A stretch of DNA of 40,885 nucleotides from Rhizaria sp. SCN 62-66. Taxonomy: Eukaryota > Rhizaria, unplaced. Of this stretch, positions 31,501-40,639 are shown piece after piece (position 1 is the first letter of the stretch; each line of letters begins with the position of its first letter). Where the stretch lies: assembly GCA_001724265.1 (NCBI GenBank), contig MEDY01000294.1, positions 1-40,885 of the forward strand. The letters are read 5' to 3'. The notes beneath the pieces are model-generated. The model was given only the letters and a program-made list of their open reading frames with translations, was not told the DNA's origin and ran no database searches. A program made the translations under genes and the position numbers.

Positions 31501-34500
31501 CCCCTGTTGCGCGGCGCGGCAGCACGACGTCGATGGGCACTGCTGGCGGTTACAACAACCCCAGCAACAACACCGCCTCTTCCTCGGCGAATGCTAATAG
31601 CAGTGGTAGCAGCAGTGGGATGGGTGCTAATGCACGTGGCACTGCTCGCAAGGGCATGATGGCGGCCATCACAGCGCAAATCATCCGTGGAGGCGTGCTC
31701 AAAGACGCCGCCGCCGCCCGCGAAGCCGCTGCCGCCTCGTCCAACAAGGACGGCAGCGGTGGCAAGGACGGTGATCACCCTGCTGCGCCCATGACCGCCT
31801 TCTCCGAGGCTGAGACGGCCCTGGTGACTGAGGCCCGCCGCGCTTTGGCGCCCCTTGTTCCCGCGGACCCCGTCTCCGTGGAGGAGCTGGAGAGACTGTA
31901 CTCTGCCCCCGGTCTCGCACACGTGCCCCGCGACGCCCTTATCGTGCTGCAGGTCTACTCCTCGCGGGGTAAGGCGGCCCGCGGCAGGCCCCTACACCCC
32001 GGGCTGGCGCTGCACACAGCGGGCAAGCCAGGCGCAGCGCTGAGCCATAATCCGCCCCTGTTCCACCTCGTCTTCCCCCTGGCCCAGAGCTGGGAGTCGA
32101 TCATGGCCGCTGTGGCGGAGCGCGCGGAGTCCGCCTCTGCCGTCGCCCTCGCGGCCACCGGCGGCGGCGGGTTGACCGGCGCGCAGGCCACGGCGGCCGC
32201 GAACGCCGCCGCCGCCGCCGGAGCCGGCGGAGCGGTCTTGGACCCAGTCGCTATGGCCGCGGCCAAGGGGCGGCATCTGGCCGTTTCGCAGGCGCTGGCG
32301 GTCGCCAAGTCGAGATTGCTCATGCGCAGGGGGTCGCTCCCCGCCGCGTCCGCGTCCCCCGCTCCCCCGGGCAGCGACCACGGCGGCGACGGAGAGGGGA
32401 CGGCTGCAGACTCAGTTTCCGCCGCCGGTGGTGTTGAAGGTCTTAGTGACGGCCGCGGGTCCCCCGGCCTCCAAGCCCGTCTCCGCCGCTTCGGGCCGCG
32501 GCTTTTCCACCCAGTTTCCGGCGCCGTCATCTCGGACCTCGCAGGGGCGCTCTCAGGCGCCGCGGTCCGCCTGGCCAGTGGCGAGCTCGTCGGCCCGGAC
32601 GCCGCGGGCGCAGCGCTTGCCGCTAAGCGTGCCTCTGCTGCAGCTGCTGGGAATGCCGCTGGCAGAGGCGGCGGCGGCGCGGGGGCCAGAGCGAAATCGA
32701 GAACGTCCAGCGCCAGCGGCAGCGCGGCCGGTGACAACGACGGCGACGAGGACGAGGACGACGATGACGATGAGCCAGAGACGGCGGGCGCTGATGAAGG
32801 CCAGCTGCGGGCCGCTATTTCAGCCCGCATCGTCCGGCCGCTTGAGATGCCGCTGTTGCCGCCGGTGACGGGCACGTCGGCGGCTTTGTTAGACGCTGTA
32901 GTGGATGCGGCGGCTCTGGTCAACACGCGGGCTATGGCAGCTACGGCGGCTCAGGCGGACCGACAGGCCACCGCCTCTGCAGTCGCAGCCTCCTCTGCCG
33001 CCGCCGCCGCAGCCGCCGCCCATAGTGACGAGGCGGGGGCGGGGGACGGGGAGGTTGTTGCGCTGCCTGTCGCGGCGGTCCGCACTGCCACCGAGGCCTT
33101 CGAGTCCGTTGTCACGGCGACGCGCCTCGCCACACGCCCCCGTGTCGTTCTTGATCTCGTCCTCGCACCGCCCTCTGCCTCTGCGAATACCAGCAGTCGG
33201 TCAGCAGTCGCTGCTGCTGCTTCGTCGCTTAGCAACCGCACCTCCCCTGCCCCGGGCTCCCCGCCGCCCGGCGCCACTGCCGCAGGCTACAACAGCAACA
33301 ACAACAGCAGCGGCGGCGGTGTCAGCGGGAGCGGGACTGGATGCGCATTGGAGTGCCTATCCACCGTTGGCACTGCCACTGCCGAGGAGGCCGCCGCGGC
33401 GCTCCGCGAGTGCACCACATGCGGCTGCCTGTACTCAGCTGACCACAGGGCGCGCGCTGTCAAGGTTATCCGGGCTCGCCGCGCCCGCCGCGCTTCGCTG
33501 GCCATCTCGTCCTCGGTTGCAGCCGCAGCCGCGGCCGCCGCTGTTGCTGCCGCCGCGTCCCCGACCGCTGGTGGTTCTGGCAGCGGTCAAATGTCCCCTT
33601 CTGCCGCCGGCGCCGCTGCTGCCGCTGCCGCTGGTATGGGAGGAGGCCTTGTCTTATCTCAGGCGACGGCCGAAGAAGGTACCCGCTTCGAGCCCGGGCC
33701 GGCGCCGCCGCCCCATGCCGCGGGGGCCACCGCCGCGTGGTGCTGGAGGCATGCCGCCGCCCCCGTCTGGGTGCCGGCGGGGCCGGAGGACACCGTGGCT
33801 GCGTTGTTGACCGGCACGACGGCCGACGCAGCGGTCACAACGGCATCGCAGGCCGCCACAAGGAGGAATTCACTCGCCGTGAATACTATTGGTGGCGATG
33901 AAAGCGGCGGTGGTCAGCTGGCGCCTCAGGGGCTGTCAATCCGTATGCCTTCCTCCGGTCCCTTTAACACTGCTAACAACAGCAGCAGTAGTAGTAGTGA
34001 CGGCGCCACCGCTGGTTCCTCCAGCTCTACTTCTACTGCTGGGTGGCGGCTACTTCACCCCTGCTGCGGTGCACCCCCGGCTGACCAGTTAGGCGCGGCC
34101 GTCACGCGCGAGCGTGTCCGCCGCCGCGCCCTCCGCGTTGCCCGGCGGACCGCCTGGGCTGCCCGGGCTGAGGCTAAGAAGGCGGCCGCCACGGCCGCCG
34201 CGGCTGAGGCCGGGACGACGGAATCTGCGGCGGCGGCAGCGGCGGCAGCGACCCGGGCTGCGCTGGCCACTGCCAAGGTCAAGGCTCTGGCGGTGGCGAA
34301 TAAGCAGGGTGGTAAGAACAGTCCTGCCAAGTCCAAGAAAAACCGCAATAGTGGCGGTGATGTTGGCAATGATGATCCTGAGAGCGATGACGACGACAAC
34401 GCTGAGGACGATGACGACGATGATGATGACGAGGAGGAGGAGAATGAGGACGAGGACGAGGACGAGCTTGGCCACTCCGACGACGACGATGTCCGCACCG

Positions 34501-37500
34501 ATGACGAAGCTCTCATCCCGTTCCTCACGTCCCTGGGTCCATGCACTCCGTTTGAGCACGCAGGCCCACTCTGCCACCCGCCCCGTCTCCGCGCTCTGGC
34601 GCCCGACGAAGTCGCCGCGGCGGCCGAGGCCGAGCTGGCCCGCCGCCGCAAGAGGGAGGCCGACCGTGAGCGCCGCGCCCGCGCCCCCCGCGGCGGGGAC
34701 CGTGTCGTTCACTTTTTCGACGCCGAGGGCAAGACCAACGGCTCTACCCGGTTAGACGGCAACGGTGAGCGCGGGACACCGTGGTTCTCGGTCAAATTCG
34801 CCGTCAAAGACAAGCGTAACTGGACCTGGCTCTGGTCCCGCATGCAGACGGGTTTCCGTAAGCTTAACCTTAATGTTAAGCGCAAGGCCGGCGCGCTGGA
34901 GCTGAGGCATGCGCTCACGCAGCGCGCGGTCACCAGTCTGGAGGAGCTGGAGGAGCTGACTCTGCGAGACGGCTCCGTCGACCTCATCATCGTCGACGCG
35001 GGGGCCGCTGTTGTTAACAAGTACGCCAAGGAGGCCGCTGCTGCTTCGAACTCTCTCCCCGCGACGTTTACTCGGCCCTGGCAGCTGGCCGCCTCGTCCC
35101 CCTGGTGGTCGGCTACCGAACTTGCCCGCGTCGTCCGCCGCTGCGGTTTCTGCGGTCAGTTCTTCCGCAACTGCTCCAACTCAGCTGAAGAGAACCGTGA
35201 CCGCGGTGAGGTATGCACTCTCCACAAGGCCAAGCCCGAGCGGGCCGTGTACCTGCCCCTCTTCTGGGAGCCCGACGCCGCGGCACGCCACTGGCGCCGC
35301 ATCGAGGCCGCGCGCGTCGCCGACGACAAGATGGCGCGGGCCAAGGCACTCGATGCGCTTAAACAGCAGCTCATATCGGCGCAGCAACAGCAGGCGTCTC
35401 TCGAGACGGATGAGGACCAGGCGAAGCGCGAGGCCGAGCGGGCCAAACTCGTCGCCGCCGCCGTCGCCCGCCTCCGCTGCGACCAGCCCGGTTCTGGCTC
35501 CGTATCCTCTCTGTCCTCCTTCTCCAGTGGTGGCGGTGGCAACGCTGCTGCCTCTGACGCTCAGACTGCCGCCGCCGTAGCCCGCTGTCTAAGAGCGCTG
35601 CCCGCTGACGTCATCGCCGCCGCCGCCGCGGGCCGCCGCGAGCTGCCCCGCCTCCTCGGCGTCCCCGCGGCAGTTGCTCCTGCCCAGCTGCTGGAGTTGG
35701 CTGCGCTCCGGGCCTCCGGTCTGCCCTGGCGCGTGCTTCGCATCTGGGACGCGGCGGCGGGCGGTGCGCTGGCTAGGGCCCGCGGGGCGGCGCCGCTGCT
35801 AACAGTCCGCTTTCTGCTCCACCCGAGGTTGACCATCGAGGCTGTGCTCGCCCGCGTGTCCCTCGCACTGCTCCACACCGCCGCCCAGGCCACCGGCCGC
35901 GTCTCTGGCTCCTCTAGCGCCGGCTTTAGCTCTAGCTCGAGTCAAACCGCGGGCGTGACGTCTGTGGCACTGCTGAGCGGCGGCGCGGGCGGGCGGGTCG
36001 GCGCGGCGGCGCTGGCGGACCCGCGGGTGGCGCTGCTGCCGCCTCTGCCGCCGGGACTCGGGTGGCCGCTGGCGACTCTGCCGGAGCTGTGGCTGCGGCC
36101 GGCGCGGGCCGTACTCGCCTCGGTCACCTCCAACAGCAGCAACAACAGCAGCGGCAGCGGCGGGAGTAACGCTGCTGGCGGCCTCACAGCTGCCACCCTC
36201 GCCTCCAACGCCAGCGCCAATAGCTCTAGTGGCACGGCCGGGGTGGCGATGGCTGAGCTATGCCCGCCCCCACTCACCGCGGCCGACGCCATAGCCAGCA
36301 TCCTCTCCTCCTCTGGGGGCGGGGGGACAAATACCGGCTCTGGCTCTGCCGCCGCTGTTGCTGCTGCTGCCGCTGCTGCTGCGGGGGCGCCACGACTGCG
36401 GCGCCGCGCCAGTTTGGCCCCCGGTGACGCCGCCTCTATGGCCGCCGCAGCCGACGCCGCCGCCGCCGCCAATGAAGGCGGTTTCACCACTGGCACTAGC
36501 GGCGGTGGCGGTGTGAAGTTGATGGGGGCGTCGTCGTCAATGCCATCTCTGCTGGCCGGCAACTCCTTCTCACTCGTGAACAGCAGCAACGGCGACGATG
36601 CCAGCGCTGCCGCCGCTAACGCCGCCGCCGCCGCCGCCGCCGCGAGCAGTGGGAACAACGAAGAAGCCGCCGCCGCTCTCGCCGCTGCCGCGACTGCAGT
36701 CGCGGGCACGCTTATTGAGCCAGCGCCGGTCCGTGCCGCCGCCGCCGTGTTGGCCGCCGCGCCGTCCTGGTTAGCCGCGCTGCCTAGTCCGGCAGAGCTG
36801 GAGCTTCGGCATCCTGTCACGGGCGAGCTGTTCGTCGCCGTTACTAAGGCCGAGGCGCGTGACTCGCGTGCCTTTGCTCTGGCAGCCGCGGCCCCCGGCG
36901 CGGTCGCTGCGGCGCTTGGTGCGGCCAACAGCCGCCGCAACTCGACTGCGGTGGCGGCGAATTACGAGGCGATGCCGCCTGCGCTGGCCGGTATGCACTC
37001 CCGGACCCACTCGCGGTCACTCTCCCAGTCGCACACCCAGCTCCAGAGCCTCGCCAACGCTCCTAGCGGCGGTTTCCCGGCGACGGCGGCGGTCGGGGGT
37101 CTGGCGTTGATCCGGGCTCTGCTCGCACGCGGATTACCTTCCCTGCCCTGGCCTGGCTACGAGCCGCCCGCCAGCGCCGGAGTCGGCACCGCGGCCGTCA
37201 CGTCCCGCGGGTTGTTGCTGGCCGAGTGCGCTGATGCGCTGGGGCAGATCGACGTGGTGGTGACCCGCGCCCCCGCTGCCGCTGCGCGCGCAGTCACGGC
37301 CAGTGACACTGCCGACGCAGAAGCCCTCGCGCCCACTGCCCTCCGCTCCAGCTCTAGCTCGATCCCGGCAGCGGTGGCTGAGGTATTAGGCGCGGTCGAC
37401 TGCTCTGCCGCCGCTGCCGTCTCGGCCGCCGCGCTGGCCGCCGGCACGTGCGCCCTGGCCGACGGCACCAAAGCTCACCGTGCCAGGGTCGAGTCGCTGC

Positions 37501-37886
37501 TAGTCGCGCGCGCCTGCGTCCACTGCGGGGGCGTCTTCTGCTTGCACGACCAGGCGGCGGCGGGCGCGTGCGGATACCACCCTCAGCGCGCGGTGCCCGT
37601 GTCGGCCGCCGAGTGCGATAGTGAGGAGGCGGGGGGCGCGGTTTTCTGCTTCCCCTGCTGCGGGGTCACCGTCCCCGCTACGGCAGTGCATACGGGCGCG
37701 CTGCCGGAGCGGTCGATCGACTTCGCAGCGCCGCCGCAGCCCATGGCCGGGATCGTGCAGCGCGGCAAGGCGGCCGCGGCGGCCGCGGCGGCGCGGGGCG
37801 GCGGCTACGCGGGGCCTAAGGGGTGTGCGTCGGCGCCCACGCACGCCGGGTCCGCCAAGTCGCCGCCTAAATTCGTCGTTTTTTAA
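28521..37886 (+). CDS. Giant low-complexity protein with repeated doublecortin-like segments and zinc-binding clusters
   Basis: An uninterrupted ORF of 3,121 residues from ATG at 28521 to TAA at 37884. Residues 1-470 are Ser/Asn/His/Gln-rich. Recurrent folded segments then emerge from low-complexity spacers: about 481-622, 1138-1357, 2060-2162 and 2403-2910. Each starts with a V-x-x-(V/F/I)-(Y/F/W) strand, then a block such as VFPLAQSWESIMAAV, VKDKRNWTWLWSRM or LHPRLTIEAVLARV, then a turn such as LFHPVSGAVISDL, LRHALTQRAVTSLEEL or LRHPVTGELFVAV, then a V-x-V strand. This order fits a doublecortin (DCX)/ubiquitin-like fold. Cys/His clusters follow three of them: CTTCGCLYS...CWRH...HPCCG (about 1630-1850), CGFCGQFF...CTLH (about 2208-2235) and CVHCGGVF...CGYHP...CFPCCG (about 2999-3050), which resemble CHORD-type zinc sites. 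An acidic/Lys-rich patch precedes the third segment. Microtubule binding would fit DCX, but family membership is inferred by eye. Confidence 0.6.
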   Translation: MSLAPGESLPRLPSSSASAFTSGPAPSPTQPLRQASRRANSSAGPGPGPGPAPGSPSVPLATSSSNSTSGAGGSPSALPPLSHRAASATDAPGNNSSGNCSSSHLPPPCDDRHALPATEDDRESTYYTHGSLSNNGGANGGDFSLSDTASVGSDHPNHGNYHGSHQQQHQYHASTGNPYYQQQQQGQGQQQMQMQMRVGSGGRHIRSPSASGASGFAPGSGILHSDADPHNNNINNSSGKQHQHTNSGGGGGGYGYGHVLRVGSPASTASASAPVATGLAPVAVAVAAAPRGIRLVFPPRAVSTAASNHSMNNSNNGHSANDAAAAAGAATASVDPSPPTTKPASGTATNANVGANATAGSVEAKSDEVKPGGPSKSATARPLRMVVKPRDSSVNAASAAPTAATDNSSKGAGAGAFTADAVPVPTTVVLLNPVAAAASVPASAAAAAVTAEGTTPVSLTVTDSSSSDAAAGDTGSNGPGVMRIYVFTLNNSNNNNNGGNSVHNANTAVNAELAQVVHVPVSAPWSVAKDILVSAATLSPAAAAAAAAASAAGVNGPNASASYPSSSSSSSSSLLSAAAAAATNSVNAVARVWSSANLAEITATSGLSHRDRVLVTLPGQPTPADSLSATAGTLDPVAAALALFPPAPAPVQHAYSQSQASSAQSRKSPTLQPRRSPSSTSHSNHAGDGGGRGVSLGDVFLPGSSGLASLSLPTAAPLGQTTSPSPSATNNTSSNASGPSGSGGAAKAPAGMRRASAVLFTTGGVNGPLLAASPAPASNNNSNGPSSTPDSSSAAGGGASSTGAGGGGKSTVSGYGARLSLVLSAGGGLSGLTTAQAGSGDGSGSDQQQQPGGGGPQYHAPGRRAHRGSVDLYVVAEGGGGDGDGAGPEGGAAANGRSQSSTKRMGTSLSMVSLDGSNSGNNIITNNSDNNHNSFILAGHGSVPGTPSNHGNSSSTPMYAARGGRHRANRSMSMASSGGGDDAHSNVAGAIAPAPVARRGSTTSMGTAGGYNNPSNNTASSSANANSSGSSSGMGANARGTARKGMMAAITAQIIRGGVLKDAAAAREAAAASSNKDGSGGKDGDHPAAPMTAFSEAETALVTEARRALAPLVPADPVSVEELERLYSAPGLAHVPRDALIVLQVYSSRGKAARGRPLHPGLALHTAGKPGAALSHNPPLFHLVFPLAQSWESIMAAVAERAESASAVALAATGGGGLTGAQATAAANAAAAAGAGGAVLDPVAMAAAKGRHLAVSQALAVAKSRLLMRRGSLPAASASPAPPGSDHGGDGEGTAADSVSAAGGVEGLSDGRGSPGLQARLRRFGPRLFHPVSGAVISDLAGALSGAAVRLASGELVGPDAAGAALAAKRASAAAAGNAAGRGGGGAGARAKSRTSSASGSAAGDNDGDEDEDDDDDEPETAGADEGQLRAAISARIVRPLEMPLLPPVTGTSAALLDAVVDAAALVNTRAMAATAAQADRQATASAVAASSAAAAAAAAHSDEAGAGDGEVVALPVAAVRTATEAFESVVTATRLATRPRVVLDLVLAPPSASANTSSRSAVAAAASSLSNRTSPAPGSPPPGATAAGYNSNNNSSGGGVSGSGTGCALECLSTVGTATAEEAAAALRECTTCGCLYSADHRARAVKVIRARRARRASLAISSSVAAAAAAAAVAAAASPTAGGSGSGQMSPSAAGAAAAAAAGMGGGLVLSQATAEEGTRFEPGPAPPPHAAGATAAWCWRHAAAPVWVPAGPEDTVAALLTGTTADAAVTTASQAATRRNSLAVNTIGGDESGGGQLAPQGLSIRMPSSGPFNTANNSSSSSSDGATAGSSSSTSTAGWRLLHPCCGAPPADQLGAAVTRERVRRRALRVARRTAWAARAEAKKAAATAAAAEAGTTESAAAAAAAATRAALATAKVKALAVANKQGGKNSPAKSKKNRNSGGDVGNDDPESDDDDNAEDDDDDDDDEEEENEDEDEDELGHSDDDDVRTDDEALIPFLTSLGPCTPFEHAGPLCHPPRLRALAPDEVAAAAEAELARRRKREADRERRARAPRGGDRVVHFFDAEGKTNGSTRLDGNGERGTPWFSVKFAVKDKRNWTWLWSRMQTGFRKLNLNVKRKAGALELRHALTQRAVTSLEELEELTLRDGSVDLIIVDAGAAVVNKYAKEAAAASNSLPATFTRPWQLAASSPWWSATELARVVRRCGFCGQFFRNCSNSAEENRDRGEVCTLHKAKPERAVYLPLFWEPDAAARHWRRIEAARVADDKMARAKALDALKQQLISAQQQQASLETDEDQAKREAERAKLVAAAVARLRCDQPGSGSVSSLSSFSSGGGGNAAASDAQTAAAVARCLRALPADVIAAAAAGRRELPRLLGVPAAVAPAQLLELAALRASGLPWRVLRIWDAAAGGALARARGAAPLLTVRFLLHPRLTIEAVLARVSLALLHTAAQATGRVSGSSSAGFSSSSSQTAGVTSVALLSGGAGGRVGAAALADPRVALLPPLPPGLGWPLATLPELWLRPARAVLASVTSNSSNNSSGSGGSNAAGGLTAATLASNASANSSSGTAGVAMAELCPPPLTAADAIASILSSSGGGGTNTGSGSAAAVAAAAAAAAGAPRLRRRASLAPGDAASMAAAADAAAAANEGGFTTGTSGGGGVKLMGASSSMPSLLAGNSFSLVNSSNGDDASAAAANAAAAAAAASSGNNEEAAAALAAAATAVAGTLIEPAPVRAAAAVLAAAPSWLAALPSPAELELRHPVTGELFVAVTKAEARDSRAFALAAAAPGAVAAALGAANSRRNSTAVAANYEAMPPALAGMHSRTHSRSLSQSHTQLQSLANAPSGGFPATAAVGGLALIRALLARGLPSLPWPGYEPPASAGVGTAAVTSRGLLLAECADALGQIDVVVTRAPAAAARAVTASDTADAEALAPTALRSSSSSIPAAVAEVLGAVDCSAAAAVSAAALAAGTCALADGTKAHRARVESLLVARACVHCGGVFCLHDQAAAGACGYHPQRAVPVSAAECDSEEAGGAVFCFPCCGVTVPATAVHTGALPERSIDFAAPPQPMAGIVQRGKAAAAAAAARGGGYAGPKGCASAPTHAGSAKSPPKFVVF
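28651..28680 (+). repeat. GCCCAG hexamer tandem array
   Basis: Four perfect GCCCAG units and a variant (CCCCAG) encode alternating Gly/Ala-Pro near the N-terminus of the giant protein. Confidence 0.85.
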
Positions 37887-38325
37887 ACGTCTTTCTTTCT
37901 ATCTTCTGTTGCGAGTTTGATACTAGTTTAACTTTCTGTGGGCGTCTTGATGGGCGTGGCAGAGAGAGCATGTGTTTATTTTGTATATGCATGCTGTTGT
38001 GTCTTTATTTTTTAGTTTAGTTTAACTCTGTGTATTTTTTAACATGCCGTTGTGACCAAGGTTCGTTTACGTGCACCATTTATAGTGAGTTTTAGTTCCT
38101 TCTCTCTCCGTTGTTATTCTCTTCACTCGGCGGCACAACAAGAGTCACTTTCTTACAATCTTCGGTGGTCTGCCAATTTGCCCAATGTCGTGCTCAATGA
38201 AATCTCCGTCGCTGGCGATGTGACCTCTATTAGATACAATTACTTTTTTTAATCCATATTTCTGCCTAATAATATTTCTTGAATTGATCGTCTTATCTTG
38301 CTATTGCTTCCTTCAGCAGATAGAC
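37887..38325. other. Intergenic gap, 3' UTR and Nudix 5' flank
   Basis: AT-rich and T-rich sequence of 439 bp. A 3'-splice-site-like stretch (CTTCCTTCAG, ending near 38316) sits about ten bases before the Nudix ATG, so a 5' UTR intron is possible. The small ORF at 38052-38252 has no coding character. Confidence 0.5.
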
Positions 38326-39232
38326 ATGTCTATCATCGTTGGCGTGGGCGTCTTTGTCCGTCGGGGCACCAGTGTCCTTGTTGGCAAGCGTCTCAACTCC
38401 CACGGCGCGGGCACCTGGTCCCTTCCTGGTGGCCGCGTTGAGTTCGGCGAGTCCTATATCGAGACGGCTGCGCGCGAGCTTAAGGAAGAGACCGGCATCG
38501 ACGTCACCCACTTGGTCCCGGCCGCGCAACGGGCTCCGCTCACTGTTACGCTCACTGGCGAGGCCACATTCCGCCCCGCAACCAACGCCACGTCTCCCGC
38601 TGGTGCGCCCTTTGAGGCCGCGGCCGTGACAGTGTTCTGCCCGGAAGAACGCGCTCATATGGTTGTACGTCTGGTTGTGGTAGACGCGCCGGCAGATGTG
38701 ACGCCCGTTGTGACGGAGCAGGATAAGTGCGAGGTACGTACATCATCAAAGTCCAAATGAACTGTTACCAGATTTTGATTTAATGAAGAATGTGCTGTTA
38801 ATTGTGTATATGTATTGCTTTTTTTTTAATAGTTTTGTCTTCTCTCTCGATATATCTCCCGTTTCTTTCTCAACACAAAAACCTGCTTCCTATAACACTT
38901 CGTTTGCTTCTCTGCTTCTTTGACTTTTGTAACAGAGCTGGCACTGGGTGCCGTGGGACGACATTCGCTCTCTCTCCCGCACCCGTTTTGCTTCCCCTCT
39001 TTCGACTGACGCCATTGCAGTTACTGCTGCCACTTTTGTTGACGGCGAAACTGCTCCGGTGACTGTATGTGATGGCGTTGATACGGCGGCGGCGCGTGAT
39101 GCCGCAGTGAAACTGGGCCCCGATGGGGAATTGTTGCGCGGCGGTAAGGTGTTTGCACCGATGCTTGCGGTTGCGTTGTCGGACTGGAACCCTACTCTGG
39201 CCATCGCGGGGGAGATGATCCGCACCATCTGA
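38326..39232 (+). CDS. NUDT15/MTH2-like Nudix hydrolase, two exons
   Basis: Exon 1 (38326-38733, 136 codons) and exon 2 (38936-39232, 98 codons plus TGA) join in phase 0 to give 234 residues. The N-terminal strand VGVGVFVRRG and the LVGKRLNSHGAGTWSLPGG block lead into a complete Nudix box: G-x5-E-x7-REL-x-EE-x-GI. The junction restores the family motif KCE|SWHWVPWDDI, which is characteristic of the NUDT15 group and supports the splice sites. These enzymes hydrolyse oxidised or modified nucleoside triphosphates to monophosphates in the cytosol. The protein is longer than NUDT15 (about 164 residues) because of an insertion of about 30 residues after the box (around residues 65-100) and a longer C-terminus. 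This is the only gene in the window ending in TGA. The start is the only sensible ATG upstream of the first strand. Confidence 0.88.
38734..38935 (+). other. Spliceosomal intron of the Nudix gene
   Basis: 202 bp with donor GAG|GTACGT and acceptor CTTTTGTAACAG|AGC. It is AT-rich and contains in-frame stops (TGA at 38758). Its removal joins KCE to SWHW in frame. It gives a model of what introns look like here: AT-rich, with a pyrimidine-rich 3' end. Confidence 0.88.
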
Positions 39233-39743
39233 GGCTACGTATGTACTAATATGGAATCATACGCATTTCGATTCGATTCTTTATTCCGGAGAAGACACTG
39301 TGTAAGGATTCGGTCTGCACTAATTGAGAAGCATGTCAGTGCATCTAGCACGACATTGAGAGCCACGGCAATCTAAGATCTGTCAAGAGTATTATACCGC
39401 ATGTGTGTAACGTGTTTTTCGACACAATTTTAGCTGTTTCAATTCGTTGTATCAAGCGAGTTGTGTCCGCGACGTGAAATAAGACTGTATTGCTGTTTAA
39501 GCACTGCACCGTATTTTGATCCCGCTGTTGCACTTACTCTTGGTTTGTTACATGTAACCTGTCGTGTGCTCGCTACAAACTAAAGCAATTCGCCTGCTGA
39601 ACAATCGACTCAGAGCCTGAACTTAAAACGCTGCATAACCACCAGACATTTCTCAACTAGCGAATAAAACTTTAATTTGAGCAGATAAAATATGTGCTTT
39701 GTGGTTGTGTTGCAGTACTTATGTAATGTTGTGTTTTAGGCAT
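39233..39743. other. Convergent intergenic gap
   Basis: 511 bp of AT-rich sequence holding the 3' ends of the Nudix gene and the minus-strand Cys-rich gene. AATAAA occurs at about 39663-39668 on the + strand. No RNA gene or strong repeat was recognised. Confidence 0.5.
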
Positions 39744-40136
39744 TTACCCGTGGTAGAGCTGTCCGTTACGGCAGGTGAGCTGGTCCGGACTGTAGCAAGC
39801 AGTCCCACACAGCGACGACCGCTCATGCGGGCAGACGAAAAAGTCCTCCAGACAGATCGACGGTCCCGGATTAAAGCAGGCGTCGCCGCAGCGATGCTCG
39901 TGGGTTGCGCAGACGAGTCCGTCGCGGCAGATCTGCGGGCCGTGGCGGTAGCACACGGCGTCGGTGGTGTTGGTGTTGTAGACCGTGATGGGGCAGATGT
40001 GGTCCGTGGGCGGGCAGATTGGCGCGGGACGCTCCATAAAGGCAACCACAGCAAGAACCGCGGCGGAGGTAAGAAAGAGAAAAGCCAGGAGCTGAAATCG
40101 GTGTGCGATGGCGGGGAAGTACAGGAACAACTGCAT
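39744..40136 (-). CDS. Small Cys-rich type II membrane (or secreted) protein with CBM52-like repeats
   Basis: A 130-residue ORF from ATG at 40136 to TAA at 39744. A hydrophobic helix at residues about 14-34 (LLAFLFLTSAAVLAVVAF) without an obvious cleavage site suggests a signal anchor. The rest is a compact Cys-rich ectodomain with about three related units: AVCYRHGPQICRDGLVC, CGDACFNPGPSICLEDFFVC and CGTACYSPDQLTCRNGQL. The C-G-x-A-C-(Y/F)-x-P-x(2,3)-(Y/L/I)-x-C-x-(N/D)-G-x-L pattern is the one seen in CBM52-type Cys-rich modules of fungal endo-1,3-beta-glucanases and in related stand-alone proteins of other protists. Carbohydrate binding at the cell surface is therefore possible. Codon bias matches the other genes. 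An additional upstream exon cannot be excluded. Confidence 0.65.
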   Translation of the reverse strand: MQLFLYFPAIAHRFQLLAFLFLTSAAVLAVVAFMERPAPICPPTDHICPITVYNTNTTDAVCYRHGPQICRDGLVCATHEHRCGDACFNPGPSICLEDFFVCPHERSSLCGTACYSPDQLTCRNGQLYHG

Positions 40137-40639
40137 TGGCTAGTTGTCTCTTCAAGTTGCAAATGCATAAAGATGGAAGGGTGATGATAACTCATGTTTT
40201 AAGAAGACTTATGACTTTCAAATAACAGAAATAGATATTCTGTTAGATTCAATAGCTATCTTTAAGTAAGTTTGACGAGTTCAACGAATACACAAGCATT
40301 TATATCCTTGACAATCTCAAGTGCAACATGTCTTAGAAATGACTGTGAGCGCGTTGCAGCTTCCGCCATACAACCGTTACCATTCCTCGCACAAAACAAA
40401 ACATCATTACTACAACAATGCGCATATTATTACAATATTTGTTATAAAACAAGACATCAACAAACATCCGATACTCTTGTGTAACTTGAACAAATCAGCG
40501 CGACTAGAAAAGCCAATTTGTCGTGACCGTTGCAACTCCGCATCCACGATGCGTACATACGTATCAAGAGGTAGCACGTTCGCTAAGCAGTTTTGTCGTC
40601 ATTTGCTGTGAACGAATCGTTAGCAAGCTCGACACCAGA
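40137..40639. other. Intergenic, 5' flank of the Cys-rich gene
   Basis: AT-rich sequence with no supported gene. A short perfect hairpin (CGCATC/GATGCG, 3-nt loop) lies at 40539-40553. Nothing else recognised. Confidence 0.5.

Noticed and set aside
38052-38252. 66-aa ORF upstream of the Nudix gene
   Set aside because: AT-rich and without coding bias; lies in the probable 3'/5' UTR gap.
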